From an uncultured Flavobacteriales bacterium (GTDB lineage: Bacteria; Bacteroidota; Bacteroidia; Palsa-965), in NCBI GenBank assembly GCA_937974275.1, contig CALJIF010000145.1, forward strand, positions 1-64,000: a stretch of DNA of 64,000 nt. The letters are read 5' to 3'. Position numbers and translations under genes: made by a program. The first letter of the stretch is position 1; every line of letters begins with the position of its first letter. This document shows positions 53,958-63,299 of this stretch, piece by piece. The notes beneath the pieces are model-generated. The model worked only from the letters and a program-made list of their open reading frames with translations, was not told where the DNA came from and did no database searches.

Positions 53958-54653
53958 ATGTCCAATACTCCTAAACTTTCCATAAAAGACTGGGCTCCGG
54001 ACGACAGACCGCGGGAAAAACTCGTTGCTAAAGGCCGTCAAAGTCTTTCTGATGCAGAACTGATAGCCATACTGCTGGGTTCGGGAAATGCACGAGAATC
54101 GGCATTGGATTTAGCAAAACGAATTCTTTCGGAAAATCAAAATAATCTGGTTCGTATCGCTCAGTTGTCCATCGCCGATTGGCAGAAATATCGCGGTATC
54201 GGCGAAGCAAAAGCAGTAACTGTTGCAGCTGCATTGGAATTGGGGCGTCGACGTTTGGGTGTGGAGCAAGCGAAAGAAGAAAAAATAAAATCGAGCAACG
54301 ATGCGTTCAATTTGTTGCGTGCCCATCTTAACGATTTAACTCAGGAAGAATTCTGGATGATGAGTTTAAACCGCGCTAATGTTGTACTTCGCAAGGAGGC
54401 CATCAGTCGTGGTGGAGTTAGCGCAACTGTTGTTGATGCAAAGGTGATTTTCAAAAAAGCTATTGAAAACGGTGCATCCGGAATTATTCTCGCACACAAT
54501 CATCCTTCGGGAGAAACACAGCCCAGTCGACAGGATATTGATTTAACCACTAAAATAAAGCAAGGAGCAGCACTTTTAGACATCAGTTTGTTGGATCATA
54601 TTATCGTTGGTGCCAATACATACTTTAGCTTTGCAGACGAAGGAATGATCTAG
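53958..54653 (+). CDS. radC: RadC family protein (JAB/MPN domain)
   Basis: 231 residues. An N-terminal helix-hairpin-helix part (ELIAILLGSGNARESALDLA) is followed by the MPN metalloprotease-like domain with HNHPSG at 180-185 and Asp193. Despite its name, RadC is not established as a repair enzyme. The ATG follows the T-run of the rpsT terminator without a gap. wecB starts 14 bases after its stop. Confidence 0.93.
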   Translation: MSNTPKLSIKDWAPDDRPREKLVAKGRQSLSDAELIAILLGSGNARESALDLAKRILSENQNNLVRIAQLSIADWQKYRGIGEAKAVTVAAALELGRRRLGVEQAKEEKIKSSNDAFNLLRAHLNDLTQEEFWMMSLNRANVVLRKEAISRGGVSATVVDAKVIFKKAIENGASGIILAHNHPSGETQPSRQDIDLTTKIKQGAALLDISLLDHIIVGANTYFSFADEGMI

Positions 54654-54667
54654 TTCCTTTTCTGCTT

Positions 54668-55813
54668 ATGATTCATATTTTAACCGTTATCGGGGCGCGT
54701 CCTCAAATTATTAAAGCTGCGGCTTTAAGTCGGGCCATTCAACAGAAGTTTGCGAACTCGATTCGTGAAACCATAGTACATACGGGACAGCATTACGACG
54801 AAAATATGTCGGACGTGTTTTTCACCGAACTCGGTATTCCTCAGCCCAATTATAATTTGCGTGTTGGTTCGGGTTCACATGGAAAACAAACTGCAGCCAT
54901 GATTTCCGGAATGGAAGAGATTTTATTGAGCGAAAAGCCGGATGCCATTGTGTTGTATGGCGACACGAATTCCACATTAGCGGGTGCTGTGGCAGCATCG
55001 AAACTTCACATACCCGTTGTGCATATCGAAGCCGGATTACGCTCTTTCAATAAAAGTATGCCCGAAGAAATCAATCGCATCATGTGCGATCACGTTTCTA
55101 CATTGTTGTTTTCACCGACAGCAGTGGGCTTTGAAAATTTGAAGAACGAAAATTTAGTACGTGATCCGCAGCCTTGTCCCGCATCGGCAGATCAGCCTGC
55201 AGTGTATCACTGCGGTGATGTGATGTACGATAACAGTTTGCATTTTGCCGCAGTAGCCGCACAGCGATCCGATTTGTTGCAGCGCCTCGGAGTGTCATCG
55301 GATCAATTTATTCTGGCAACTGTGCATCGTGACTCCAATACGGATGTACCGGAACGCTTAAACGCTTTGTTTCAGGGATTGATAGCCGTTGCGGAACAAA
55401 CGGGATTAAAAGTTATTCTGCCTTTGCATCCAAGAACGCGCAAGATTATCGAAGCCACTTCTACTTTGCAGAACGCCATAACAGCTTCCGGTAAAATTGA
55501 AATAATTCCGCCGGCATCTTTTCTGGAAATGGTATTACTGGAGCAGCATGCACGATTAGTGATTACAGATTCGGGTGGTGTGCAAAAGGAAGCGTTCTTT
55601 TTCAAAAAGCCTTGTGTGATTCTTCGTCCTGAAACGGAGTGGGTGGAGTTGGTCAATTGCGGAGCAGCAATTCTCGCAGATGCCGATACACAGCGTATTA
55701 CAGTAGCAGCAGCAACATTACTGAATCGCCAACTCGATTTTCCTCCTTACTTTGGAGATGGTAAAGCCGCTGAATTTATTTGCGGTGAAATGATTAAGCA
55801 TTTTGCGAAATGA
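54668..55813 (+). CDS. wecB: UDP-N-acetylglucosamine 2-epimerase (non-hydrolysing)
   Basis: 381 residues. Motifs are IGARPQIIKAAAL, HTGQHYDENMSDVF, VLYGDTNSTLAGA, HIEAGLRSF, and EAFFFKKPCVILRPETEW. It converts UDP-GlcNAc to UDP-ManNAc for surface polysaccharide. It forms a tight operon with the next two genes (ATGA overlaps). Confidence 0.95.
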   Translation: MIHILTVIGARPQIIKAAALSRAIQQKFANSIRETIVHTGQHYDENMSDVFFTELGIPQPNYNLRVGSGSHGKQTAAMISGMEEILLSEKPDAIVLYGDTNSTLAGAVAASKLHIPVVHIEAGLRSFNKSMPEEINRIMCDHVSTLLFSPTAVGFENLKNENLVRDPQPCPASADQPAVYHCGDVMYDNSLHFAAVAAQRSDLLQRLGVSSDQFILATVHRDSNTDVPERLNALFQGLIAVAEQTGLKVILPLHPRTRKIIEATSTLQNAITASGKIEIIPPASFLEMVLLEQHARLVITDSGGVQKEAFFFKKPCVILRPETEWVELVNCGAAILADADTQRITVAAATLLNRQLDFPPYFGDGKAAEFICGEMIKHFAK

Positions 55814-57126
55814 GAGAACTGTTAATCTATACACCTCGCATTACGGGTCGAAATAAATACATGTTTCGCTTGTACTTTAACGAGTTGTTGGGATTGAAGT
55901 TTTCTGCAACTACTTCCGAAGAAGAGTTTAAAGCGTATACGGGAGTGAAGGTGAGTTATGCTCCGCACCCCATTGCCGATGAGTTGCACATAGCTTGCAG
56001 GAATTTGTTGTTCGAAGCGGGAATTAGCGAGCAAAGTATTGCTGTTTTTACCTGGAATAACCATAAGGCTTTTTTTGCAACGGGGAAGGCATCCGCAATT
56101 CCGTTTGATCTCTTCTCGGCAGGCTTTTATTTAGTAAGTCGTTACGAAGAATATTTGCCGCACATCCGCGATGGATTGGATCGTTTTGATGCTCATGCCG
56201 CTTTGGCTTATCAGAATGGCTTTTTGGAGCAGCCCGTAATTAATCAATGGGCAAAATTGTTGGGCGAAAAATTAAAGGAACGATTCCCGGAATTACAACT
56301 TACTACGACACAATATTCTTTTGTTCCTACGATAGATATTGATAATGCCTACGCGTACAAGTTGAAAGGATTCATGCGCACGGTTGGAGGCTATGCGAAA
56401 GCCTTGCTCTACGGGAATTTTGATGATATCCGACGACGCACAGCCGTTTTGTTTGGCGGTAATCGCGACCCTTACGATACGTACGATTTTCAGTTGGAGA
56501 TTCAGAAAAAGTATAAGTTGCAACCGCTTTATTTTTTTCTGGTCGGTGATTACGGAAAGAATGATAAGAATATTTCTACGCAGTCGCGTGTATTTCGAGA
56601 GTTGATTCGTCATCTCGCCGATTATGCTGAAGTTGGCGTACATCCTTCCTTCGGTTCTAATACCGATCCTTCGCGTTTGAATGTTGAAATTTCACGACTG
56701 AAAAACATCTTGCATAAGGACATAACCAAAAGCCGTCAACATTTTTTAATGCTGAAGTTTCCGGACACGTATCGACATTTAATTGAGCGGGATATAACGG
56801 ATGATTACTCCATGGGCTATGCAAACGAAATCGGATTCCGTGCCGGCATTTGTACTCCATTCAACTTTTATGATTTAGATCTGGAGGCAGAAACGGCTTT
56901 GCGAGTACATCCCTTCGCAATTATGGATGCCACTTTAAATCTGTACATGAAATTAAATCCGGAAGAAGCAGTCCAACGTTGTTTGTCCATATTGGAATCG
57001 GTTAAAGCGGTAGGAGGAGAGTTTTGCATATTGTGGCACAACGAAACATTAAGCGATGAAAAACAATGGAGCGGCTGGAAAGTAGTGTATGAAAAAATTG
57101 TTGCAGCTGCAGCACAACCGGCATGA
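55810..57126 (+). CDS. Polysaccharide deacetylase family protein (DUF7033-type)
   Basis: 438 residues. An N-terminal about 130-residue DUF7033-like domain (VSYAPHPIADELHI, FDLFSAGFYLVSRYEEY) precedes a deacetylase-like barrel with PTIDIDNAYAYK (the Asp-Asp motif region), EVGVHPSFGSNTDPSRL (His motif) and LHKDITKSRQHFLML. It may deacetylate a surface polysaccharide or be catalytically altered. It overlaps wecB and the next gene by 4 bases each. Confidence 0.85.
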   Translation: MRELLIYTPRITGRNKYMFRLYFNELLGLKFSATTSEEEFKAYTGVKVSYAPHPIADELHIACRNLLFEAGISEQSIAVFTWNNHKAFFATGKASAIPFDLFSAGFYLVSRYEEYLPHIRDGLDRFDAHAALAYQNGFLEQPVINQWAKLLGEKLKERFPELQLTTTQYSFVPTIDIDNAYAYKLKGFMRTVGGYAKALLYGNFDDIRRRTAVLFGGNRDPYDTYDFQLEIQKKYKLQPLYFFLVGDYGKNDKNISTQSRVFRELIRHLADYAEVGVHPSFGSNTDPSRLNVEISRLKNILHKDITKSRQHFLMLKFPDTYRHLIERDITDDYSMGYANEIGFRAGICTPFNFYDLDLEAETALRVHPFAIMDATLNLYMKLNPEEAVQRCLSILESVKAVGGEFCILWHNETLSDEKQWSGWKVVYEKIVAAAAQPA

Positions 57127-58043
57127 AGAACATTTCATACGTACCGCATCATGCCATAGATAAAGGGCGCTGGGACGATTGTATTCGCAAATCGTTCAAT
57201 GGAATGGTGTATGCGTATTCGTGGTATCTGGATATTACTTGCCCGGGTTGGGACGCATTAATCACGGAAAATTATGTTTCCGTTATGCCGCTTACTCATG
57301 GATCTAAAATGGGTATTGCGTATTTGTATCCACCCTTTTTCATTCAGCAGTTGGGCGTTTTTTCCGTAGACAAATTGTCTGCTGATGAAGTTGCGCGATT
57401 CCTTGAGAATATTCCTTCGAAATTCAGCTATTGGGAAATCAATCTGAATGTTTTTAATAAGATCGCCGGTGATAAGTATAAACTGAAACCGAATCTTACT
57501 CACGAGTTGGATTTAATAGAAGACATCGCTGTGATCCGAAAAAACTATTCGGAAAATCATAAAAGAAATCTGAAGAAAGCACTGGGCAATAATCTTGTCG
57601 TACATAAGCAGTATTCGCACGAAGAAATAATTGCATTGTTCCGTTCTGATCGTGGTGCGGAAGTGACGGTTTGGAATGAAAATCATTACGATATTTTACG
57701 CCGTCTATTACAAGCTGCAGAAGCGCGCGGATGTTTGCATGTGCGGGCAGTGACGGATGCTAACGGGCAATTACTTTCGGGTGCTTTTTTTATGGATTCC
57801 AACGGGAAAGTTATTTTTCTGTTTTCAGGTAATTCAGCAGCCGGTAAATTGCAAGGAGCCATGTTATTTTTGATTGATGCGTTTATCGAAGAAAATGCGC
57901 AACGTAATCTGATTCTTGATTTCGAAGGCAGCAATAATCCCGATTTAGCTCGATTTTACAGGGGTTTCGGCGCAAAAGAATGTGTATATTTACAAGCACG
58001 TCACAACCGTTTGCCTTGGTTGTTGAAGTGGTATAAAAAGTAA
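57123..58043 (+). CDS. FemAB/GNAT-like acyltransferase
   Basis: 306 residues. The N-terminal part (NGMVYAYSWYLDITCPGWDALI) and the C-terminal half (VRAVTDANGQLLSGAFFMDS, LDFEGSNNPDLARFYRGFGA) match a GNAT/FemAB-like family of Bacteroidota. Such proteins attach amino acids or acyl groups to sugars or peptides. Its place after wecB and a deacetylase points to modification of the same polysaccharide; the donor and acceptor are unknown. Confidence 0.78.
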   Translation: MKNISYVPHHAIDKGRWDDCIRKSFNGMVYAYSWYLDITCPGWDALITENYVSVMPLTHGSKMGIAYLYPPFFIQQLGVFSVDKLSADEVARFLENIPSKFSYWEINLNVFNKIAGDKYKLKPNLTHELDLIEDIAVIRKNYSENHKRNLKKALGNNLVVHKQYSHEEIIALFRSDRGAEVTVWNENHYDILRRLLQAAEARGCLHVRAVTDANGQLLSGAFFMDSNGKVIFLFSGNSAAGKLQGAMLFLIDAFIEENAQRNLILDFEGSNNPDLARFYRGFGAKECVYLQARHNRLPWLLKWYKK

Positions 58044-58047
58044 ACTT

Positions 58048-58695
58048 ATGGTAATCGATCTTAGTAAAGAATCTTCCGTTATTAATGAATACATGGCTGA
58101 GTTGCGCGATACTCAGATCCAGAAAGACAGCATGCGTTTTCGTACCAATCTCGAGCGTCTTGGAATGCTCGTTGGTTATGAAATCAGTAAGCGCCTGGAA
58201 TACGAGAATCGTGATGTAACAACACCGTTGGGAATAGCGAGTGTTCCGTGTGTAATAAATCAGCCGGTGGTGGCTACTATTTTGCGCGCCGGAATGCCTT
58301 TACATTATGGTGTTTTGCGTATTCTGGACAAAGCGGAAAATGCTTTTATTTCCGCATACCGTAAACATCACAAGGATGGATCATTTGATGTACATGTAGA
58401 ATATCTGGCATGCCCTGATGTAAACAATAAAGAATTGATTTTATGTGATCCGATGCTTGCTACCGGCACTTCAATGCAATTAGCGTATCAGGCAATCTTG
58501 CGTCATGGGAAACCGAAACATATTCACGTGCTAAGTGTTATTGCAAGTCTGGAAGGTGTGAATTACATCAAGAAACATTTGCCCGAGAACACTACCATTT
58601 GGTGTTGCGCTATTGATGATGAATTAACCGCACAATCATATATCGTTCCGGGGTTGGGTGATGCCGGTGATCTGGCATTTGGGGAGAAGTTATAA
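58048..58695 (+). CDS. upp: Uracil phosphoribosyltransferase
   Basis: 215 residues. The PRPP loop is DPMLATGTSMQLAY and the uracil-binding end is YIVPGLGDAGDLAFGEKL. It salvages uracil to UMP. It lies 4 bases after the acyltransferase gene, so it may be in the same transcript, but the pathway link is weak. Confidence 0.96.
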   Translation: MVIDLSKESSVINEYMAELRDTQIQKDSMRFRTNLERLGMLVGYEISKRLEYENRDVTTPLGIASVPCVINQPVVATILRAGMPLHYGVLRILDKAENAFISAYRKHHKDGSFDVHVEYLACPDVNNKELILCDPMLATGTSMQLAYQAILRHGKPKHIHVLSVIASLEGVNYIKKHLPENTTIWCCAIDDELTAQSYIVPGLGDAGDLAFGEKL

Positions 58696-58697
58696 GA

Positions 58698-59219
58698 ATG
58701 AATGCAGAAGAAATAACATATTGGTTTAAAGTTCTGGAAGTAGGATTAATTTCCGGTGTGAAGTTTCTTTTAGCTCCATTTGAGGCGGAACGTCAAGGAT
58801 TTAATTTCATACAGTCGTTTACGATTACCACTTTAGGTGGTGTGATCGGCATTTTGGTATTTTATTATGCCGGTTCACTGATAGCCGCATGGTGGAATCA
58901 CATTAAAGCGTTGATCAAATCGATTTTTGTGCGTCGTCCCGCGGAAGTAATCGAACGTCAGCCGAAACGTCATTTTACACGAACCAATAAAATGATCGTT
59001 AAAATCAAGCGTCGCTTTGGACTTGCAGGAATTGCGTTTGTTACACCGTGTATAATTTCTATTCCGGTAGGAACTTTAGTTGCTGTTGCATTTTACCGAA
59101 AGCGTAAGCCTGTTCTACTTTATCTTTTTGTTTCGTTGCTTTTATGGTCGATAGTGCTCAACTACACGGCCCAGCAACTGGCGCTTTCCCAATACATGCC
59201 CGAAGCGTTACATGAGTAA
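58698..59219 (+). CDS. Hypothetical membrane protein
   Basis: 173 residues. Three membrane segments are likely: FTITTLGGVIGILVFYYAGSL (about 37-57), IAFVTPCIISIPVGTLVAVAF (about 112-132) and LLYLFVSLLLWSIVLNYTA. A basic stretch with RRPAEVIERQPKRHFTR lies between the first two. It resembles small Bacteroidota membrane proteins of unknown role. It starts 2 bases after upp and its end overlaps the next gene by 8 bases. Confidence 0.75.
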   Translation: MNAEEITYWFKVLEVGLISGVKFLLAPFEAERQGFNFIQSFTITTLGGVIGILVFYYAGSLIAAWWNHIKALIKSIFVRRPAEVIERQPKRHFTRTNKMIVKIKRRFGLAGIAFVTPCIISIPVGTLVAVAFYRKRKPVLLYLFVSLLLWSIVLNYTAQQLALSQYMPEALHE

Positions 59220-59919
59220 ATACCGTCATTTATTTTTTGACCTGGACCGCACATTGTGGGATATGGAGCGCAACGCCCGCGAGACACTGGCCGAGTTGTA
59301 TGAAAAATACCATCTTTCAGGACGCGGTGTTCCTGCTGTTGACGTATTCATAAATCATTACAACGAATACAACGATTTGTTGTGGGATCGTTACCGAAAA
59401 AAGAAAATTGATAAAGCTACTTTGCGCGCATTGCGGTTTAAACAAACGTTAGCGCATTTCGGCGTTCACGATCAAAAATTAGCTGATGCATTCGATCACG
59501 ATTACATCTCCGAAGCGCCCAAGAAAACCAATTTAATTCCGGGTGCTATGGAATTGCTGGACGCGCTGAAAGACGATTTCGAACTTCACATCATTACCAA
59601 CGGCTTTCCGGAAGTTCAGCATTATAAGCTGGAACATTGCGGACTGGATAAATATTTCAAAGTAATAGTTACTTCAGAAGGCTGTGGATATAATAAGCCG
59701 GATGTGAGGATATTTAACTTCGCCATGAAAAAGAGTGGTGCAGTAGCGTCCAATTCATTAATGATTGGCGATGATTTGCACGTGGATATTGTTGGTGCGC
59801 GTGATGCAGCTATTGATCAAGTGTATTTCAATGTTAACGCACAAACGCATGATGAAGAGGTGACGTTTGAAATTCAGGAACTGCGACAAATAGAGCACAT
59901 TGTTCGGAATAAAGCATAA
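59212..59919 (+). CDS. yjjG: HAD family noncanonical pyrimidine nucleotidase (YjjG type)
   Basis: 235 residues. HAD motif I FFDLDRTLWD has catalytic Asp10 and Asp12; motif II is in HIITNGFPEVQ; motif III/IV includes NKPDVRIFNFAMKK and MIGDDLHVDIVGARDA. The helical cap fills about 17-90. YjjG enzymes dephosphorylate noncanonical pyrimidine nucleotides. The upstream upp gene gives a pyrimidine-related context. Confidence 0.9.
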   Translation: MSKYRHLFFDLDRTLWDMERNARETLAELYEKYHLSGRGVPAVDVFINHYNEYNDLLWDRYRKKKIDKATLRALRFKQTLAHFGVHDQKLADAFDHDYISEAPKKTNLIPGAMELLDALKDDFELHIITNGFPEVQHYKLEHCGLDKYFKVIVTSEGCGYNKPDVRIFNFAMKKSGAVASNSLMIGDDLHVDIVGARDAAIDQVYFNVNAQTHDEEVTFEIQELRQIEHIVRNKA

Positions 59920-59949
59920 AAAAACCGCTGCGTTAACAGCGGTTTTTTT
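59918..59949. terminator. Bidirectional terminator
   Basis: AAAAAACCGCTG / CAGCGGTTTTTT with loop CGTTAA lies at the yjjG stop codon and in front of the 3' end of the minus-strand small protein gene. Confidence 0.85.
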
Positions 59950-59965
59950 GTTTTTCGAAAAGCGA

Positions 59966-60214
59966 TTATTGCTTTGGAGCAGCATCAGCCTTCTTGTCTT
60001 TGCAGCATCCGGCTTCTTTCTTTGCACCATCAGCGCAAGATGTTTTTCCGTCAGCAGCTTTAGCGTCGCCTGAGCAGCATCCTTTTTTCTTTTTCTTCTT
60101 CTTGTCGCCGCCTTTAACAACAACGATTTCAGATCCGTTGATCGCAGATACAGTAGTTGCAGAAACTGTTCCTACCATTCCGGCCAATGCCAATACTACA
60201 AATAACTTTTTCAT
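59966..60214 (-). CDS. Small exported Lys/Cys-rich protein
   Basis: 82 residues. A signal peptide (MKKLFVVLALAGMVGTVSA) is followed by a short linker, seven lysines in a row, and cysteine pairs (GCCSGD, SCADG, GCCKDK) in a low-complexity Lys/Ala/Asp background. No family is recognised. Metal binding or heavy post-secretory modification is possible from composition alone. It has its own TACATTTG promoter box and appears monocistronic. Confidence 0.7.
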   Translation of the reverse strand: MKKLFVVLALAGMVGTVSATTVSAINGSEIVVVKGGDKKKKKKKGCCSGDAKAADGKTSCADGAKKEAGCCKDKKADAAPKQ

Positions 60215-60244
60215 GTCTATTAGGTTTTAATTAGTTGCTTATTC

Positions 60245-60252
60245 CAAATGTA
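60245..60252 (-). promoter_or_regulatory. -7 box of the Lys/Cys-rich protein gene
   Basis: Minus-strand TACATTTG, a full TAnnTTTG match 30 bases before the ATG at 60214. Confidence 0.5.
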
Positions 60253-60323
60253 GCAAATTGCGTGCTAGAGTGGGAGTTTTTTAACTTTTTTAACTTTTGT
60301 TTCGGTTCGTGTAGCACACTTGT

Positions 60324-60983
60324 TTATGCCAATGTAGCCAGAACCGACTCGCCACCGCGCACCACCTGATTCAGTTGTACGTCAATTTTTGTTCCCAGCG
60401 GCACATAAATATCCACGCGTGAACCAAATTTAATAAAGCCCATTTCTCCTCCTTGCTGCGCCTGATCGCCAACAGCAGAATAATACACAATTCGTTTTGC
60501 CAAGGCACCGGCAATTTGACGAAACAGGACTTCGACACCTGAAGGATGCTTCACCACAACCGTGCTGCGTTCGTTTTCTGTGGAGGATTTCGGATGCCAT
60601 GCTACCAAGTACAAACCCGGATGGTATTTTACATACGAAACTGTTCCTCCGATAGGATAACGATTCACGTGCACGTTAAACGGCGACATGAAAACAGAAA
60701 TCTGAATGCGCTTGTCTTTAAAATATTCCGGTTCTTCCACTTCTTCAATTACCACCACTTTCCCATCGGCCGGTGAAATAATGTGTTGCACGTTAGGAAC
60801 AGTGTTGCGCGGTGGATTACGGAAAAACTGAAGAATAATGTACAGCAATGCCAGTGTCAGAATCAAAGCGATAATGTTGGCAATTCCAAATCCCGGATCG
60901 ATCAGATACATTCCAATATTCACAACAAAAAACAATAGCAGCGTCATGAAAATGGTCAGTCGGCCTTCACGGTGAAATTTCAT
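60324..60983 (-). CDS. psd: Phosphatidylserine decarboxylase family protein
   Basis: 219 residues. Two membrane helices (about 9-28 and 36-54) are followed by the decarboxylase domain. The self-cleavage site FGS at 186-188 makes the pyruvoyl group from Ser188; other family residues are in SPADGKVV and FMSPFNVHVNR. It makes phosphatidylethanolamine. This is the short form common in Bacteroidota. Confidence 0.93.
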   Translation of the reverse strand: MKFHREGRLTIFMTLLLFFVVNIGMYLIDPGFGIANIIALILTLALLYIILQFFRNPPRNTVPNVQHIISPADGKVVVIEEVEEPEYFKDKRIQISVFMSPFNVHVNRYPIGGTVSYVKYHPGLYLVAWHPKSSTENERSTVVVKHPSGVEVLFRQIAGALAKRIVYYSAVGDQAQQGGEMGFIKFGSRVDIYVPLGTKIDVQLNQVVRGGESVLATLA

Positions 60984-61002
60984 AGTTATAATGTTTAAGG
61001 TG

Positions 61003-61010
61003 CAAAGATA
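61003..61010 (-). promoter_or_regulatory. -7 box of psd
   Basis: Minus-strand TATCTTTG, a full TAnnTTTG match 19 bases before the ATG at 60983. Confidence 0.6.
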
Positions 61011-61027
61011 ACCTTTCGTACAGGTAA

Positions 61028-61056
61028 TAAAAAAAGCAGCCTTTTGAGCTGCTTTT
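61028..61056 (-). terminator. Terminator of gdhA
   Basis: AAAAGCAGC / GCTGCTTTT on the minus strand, loop TCAAAAG, ends in seven T. Confidence 0.85.
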
Positions 61057-61073
61057 CGTTTCGTTTGTAACGA

Positions 61074-62348
61074 TTAATAGTTGCCTTTGTAACGAATCGC
61101 TTTATCCAGCTTTTTCAATGCTGTAATATAGGCACCGATACGCATGCTTGTTTTGAATTGTTGTGAGTTGAACCACACGTTTTCAAATGCCTGATTCATG
61201 GAAATATCATGTTTAGCGTTCACTTCATCTTCTGTCCAATAGTGTCCGTATTTGTTTTGTACCCACTCGAAGTACGATACCGTAACACCACCTCCGTTTG
61301 CTAAAACGTCCGGTACAACAACGATTCCTTTGTCGTTCAAAATTGCATCAGCTTCAGCTTCTGTAGGACCGTTCGCTCCTTCAACAATTAATTTTGCTTT
61401 AATGTCTTTAGCATTGGCTGCAGTAATTACACCTTGGATTGCCGCAGGAACTAAGAGATCCACGTTGCAAGTAATCAAATCATTGTTGCTGATTTCATCA
61501 CCGCCTGTAAATCCTTTCAACATGTTGCCGTTTTGCGCAACGTAACGCAGTGCAGCGTCAATGTCAATTCCTTTTTCATTGTGGAATGCCGCAGTATGAT
61601 CGGAAATCGCAACAATTTTAATGTTTTTAGAAGCGAGCAAACGTGAAGCATGTGAACCTACGTTACCAAAACCTTGAACAGCAGCAGTTGCAGTTTTGTG
61701 GTTGATACCGATTTTCTTCATAGCAGCCAAAGAAGCTACCATTACACCGCGACCTGTTGCAGCTTCACGACCGCGAGATCCACCTAATGTGATTGGTTTT
61801 CCTGTTGTTACGCCCGGTTGATCTTCTCCGGTTACTTTATTGAATTCATCTACTAACCAAGCCATCTCGCGCTTGCCTGTGCCCATATCCGGAGCAGGAA
61901 TGTCTTTGTTTACTCCAAAAATATCCGCCATCGCACGAGTGTAGGCACGTGTTAAACGCTCCAATTCACCGGCTGACATTTTACGCGGATCACATTTGAT
62001 ACCACCTTTACCACCACCATAAGGTAAGTTGGCAATAGCACATTTAACGGTCATCCATGCAGCAAGTGCACGAACCTCATCATCGTTTACATCCATCGCA
62101 TAACGAATACCACCTTTTGATGGTCCAAGATGGGTAGAGTGAACAGTGCGATAACCTTCAAATACCTGAATGCTGCCATTATCCATAACGATAGGCAAGC
62201 TCACTTTAACTTCTTTCTTGGGGTGACGAAGAATTTCAGCAACAGACGGGTCTAATCCAAATAACTCTGCAGCCTTGTCCAGACGAGCAAGTACTGCATC
62301 AAACATACTATGATGTGTTGCTTCTGTCTTCTTTGTTGTAGTAGCCAT
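61074..62348 (-). CDS. gdhA: Glutamate dehydrogenase
   Basis: 424 residues. The substrate site has GGGKGGI (catalytic Lys114) and HLGPSKGGIRY, and the cofactor fold has GFGNVGSHA. The family is the NAD-linked hexameric type of Bacteroidota; NAD or NADP preference cannot be read safely. It interconverts glutamate and 2-oxoglutarate. A weak TAATTTCG box (62394-62401) lies 45 bases upstream. Confidence 0.95.
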   Translation of the reverse strand: MATTTKKTEATHHSMFDAVLARLDKAAELFGLDPSVAEILRHPKKEVKVSLPIVMDNGSIQVFEGYRTVHSTHLGPSKGGIRYAMDVNDDEVRALAAWMTVKCAIANLPYGGGKGGIKCDPRKMSAGELERLTRAYTRAMADIFGVNKDIPAPDMGTGKREMAWLVDEFNKVTGEDQPGVTTGKPITLGGSRGREAATGRGVMVASLAAMKKIGINHKTATAAVQGFGNVGSHASRLLASKNIKIVAISDHTAAFHNEKGIDIDAALRYVAQNGNMLKGFTGGDEISNNDLITCNVDLLVPAAIQGVITAANAKDIKAKLIVEGANGPTEAEADAILNDKGIVVVPDVLANGGGVTVSYFEWVQNKYGHYWTEDEVNAKHDISMNQAFENVWFNSQQFKTSMRIGAYITALKKLDKAIRYKGNY

Positions 62349-62444
62349 AACTGGTTTTTTATACGTTGGTTCTCTTGTTTAATTGAGCAGGGACGAAATT
62401 AGGTAATTTATATCGAATCGTTAAGCGGTTGTTAGTGAAGAAAA

Positions 62445-63293
62445 TTATCGTTGAACGGCCAAAATGTACATCACCACAAATGGGGAGGAAATCAGCACGG
62501 CGTCAAATCTGTCAAGGATTCCGCCGTGACCCGGAAGCAATGTTCCCGAGTCCTTTACACCGATACTTCGCTTGAACATCGATTCGACCAAATCGCCTAA
62601 AGTGCCCGTTATTGCCACAATTCCTCCGATGACCATCCAATGCACATGTTTTAACCCACCAATGTATTCGCCGACCAGCCAAGAGGCTGCAATAGTAAAG
62701 AGGACACCACCAATAAAACCTTCCCATGTTTTCTTGGGTGAAATGCGCTCATATAACTTGTGTTTACCGAATAGGCGTCCGCAAACGTATGCTAATGAAT
62801 CGCTGGTCCAGAGAATAATAAAGAACCCCAGCATGTAGCGGTAATTATAATACGTTTCCAATTTGCCGGTGTTGATATTATCGAGCATATCGAAAGCGGC
62901 GGTATGCCAAAACGCGAAAGGAAGCGCAACATAGATTACACCAAGAATTGTTGTGCCAATATTCTGAAACGGCGTAGCAGATCCGCGAAATAACTCAACA
63001 ATAAAAATGACGAACATTAAGAGTAACGCGAGAGGCAATGCCAGTTGCAGTTCGTAAGTGAACTCATACAAACCGTAAACACCGGCGTACAATGCGACTG
63101 CTGCCGCAACTCCCGTAAACACTTGCGGAGAAGCCCCCGTTAAACGAATCAGTCGGTAGAATTCCAATAATCCCAAAACGGTTATTATCAGGAAAAGTGC
63201 TGCGTAGGACCACGCGTGCCACCATATTGCAAACACCAGAACGCCGACAAACAAAGTGCCGGTTATCAGACGTTGAATGAGATTACGATCCAT
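62445..63293 (-). CDS. cdsA: Phosphatidate cytidylyltransferase
   Basis: 282 residues with about eight membrane helices. The C-terminal signature reads KRSIGVKDSGTLLPGHGGILDRFD. It makes CDP-diacylglycerol for phospholipids. The LUD-domain gene lies 6 bases upstream on the same strand. Psd, another lipid gene, is close by but separately transcribed. Confidence 0.95.
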   Translation of the reverse strand: MDRNLIQRLITGTLFVGVLVFAIWWHAWSYAALFLIITVLGLLEFYRLIRLTGASPQVFTGVAAAVALYAGVYGLYEFTYELQLALPLALLLMFVIFIVELFRGSATPFQNIGTTILGVIYVALPFAFWHTAAFDMLDNINTGKLETYYNYRYMLGFFIILWTSDSLAYVCGRLFGKHKLYERISPKKTWEGFIGGVLFTIAASWLVGEYIGGLKHVHWMVIGGIVAITGTLGDLVESMFKRSIGVKDSGTLLPGHGGILDRFDAVLISSPFVVMYILAVQR

Positions 63294-63299
63294 GATACA

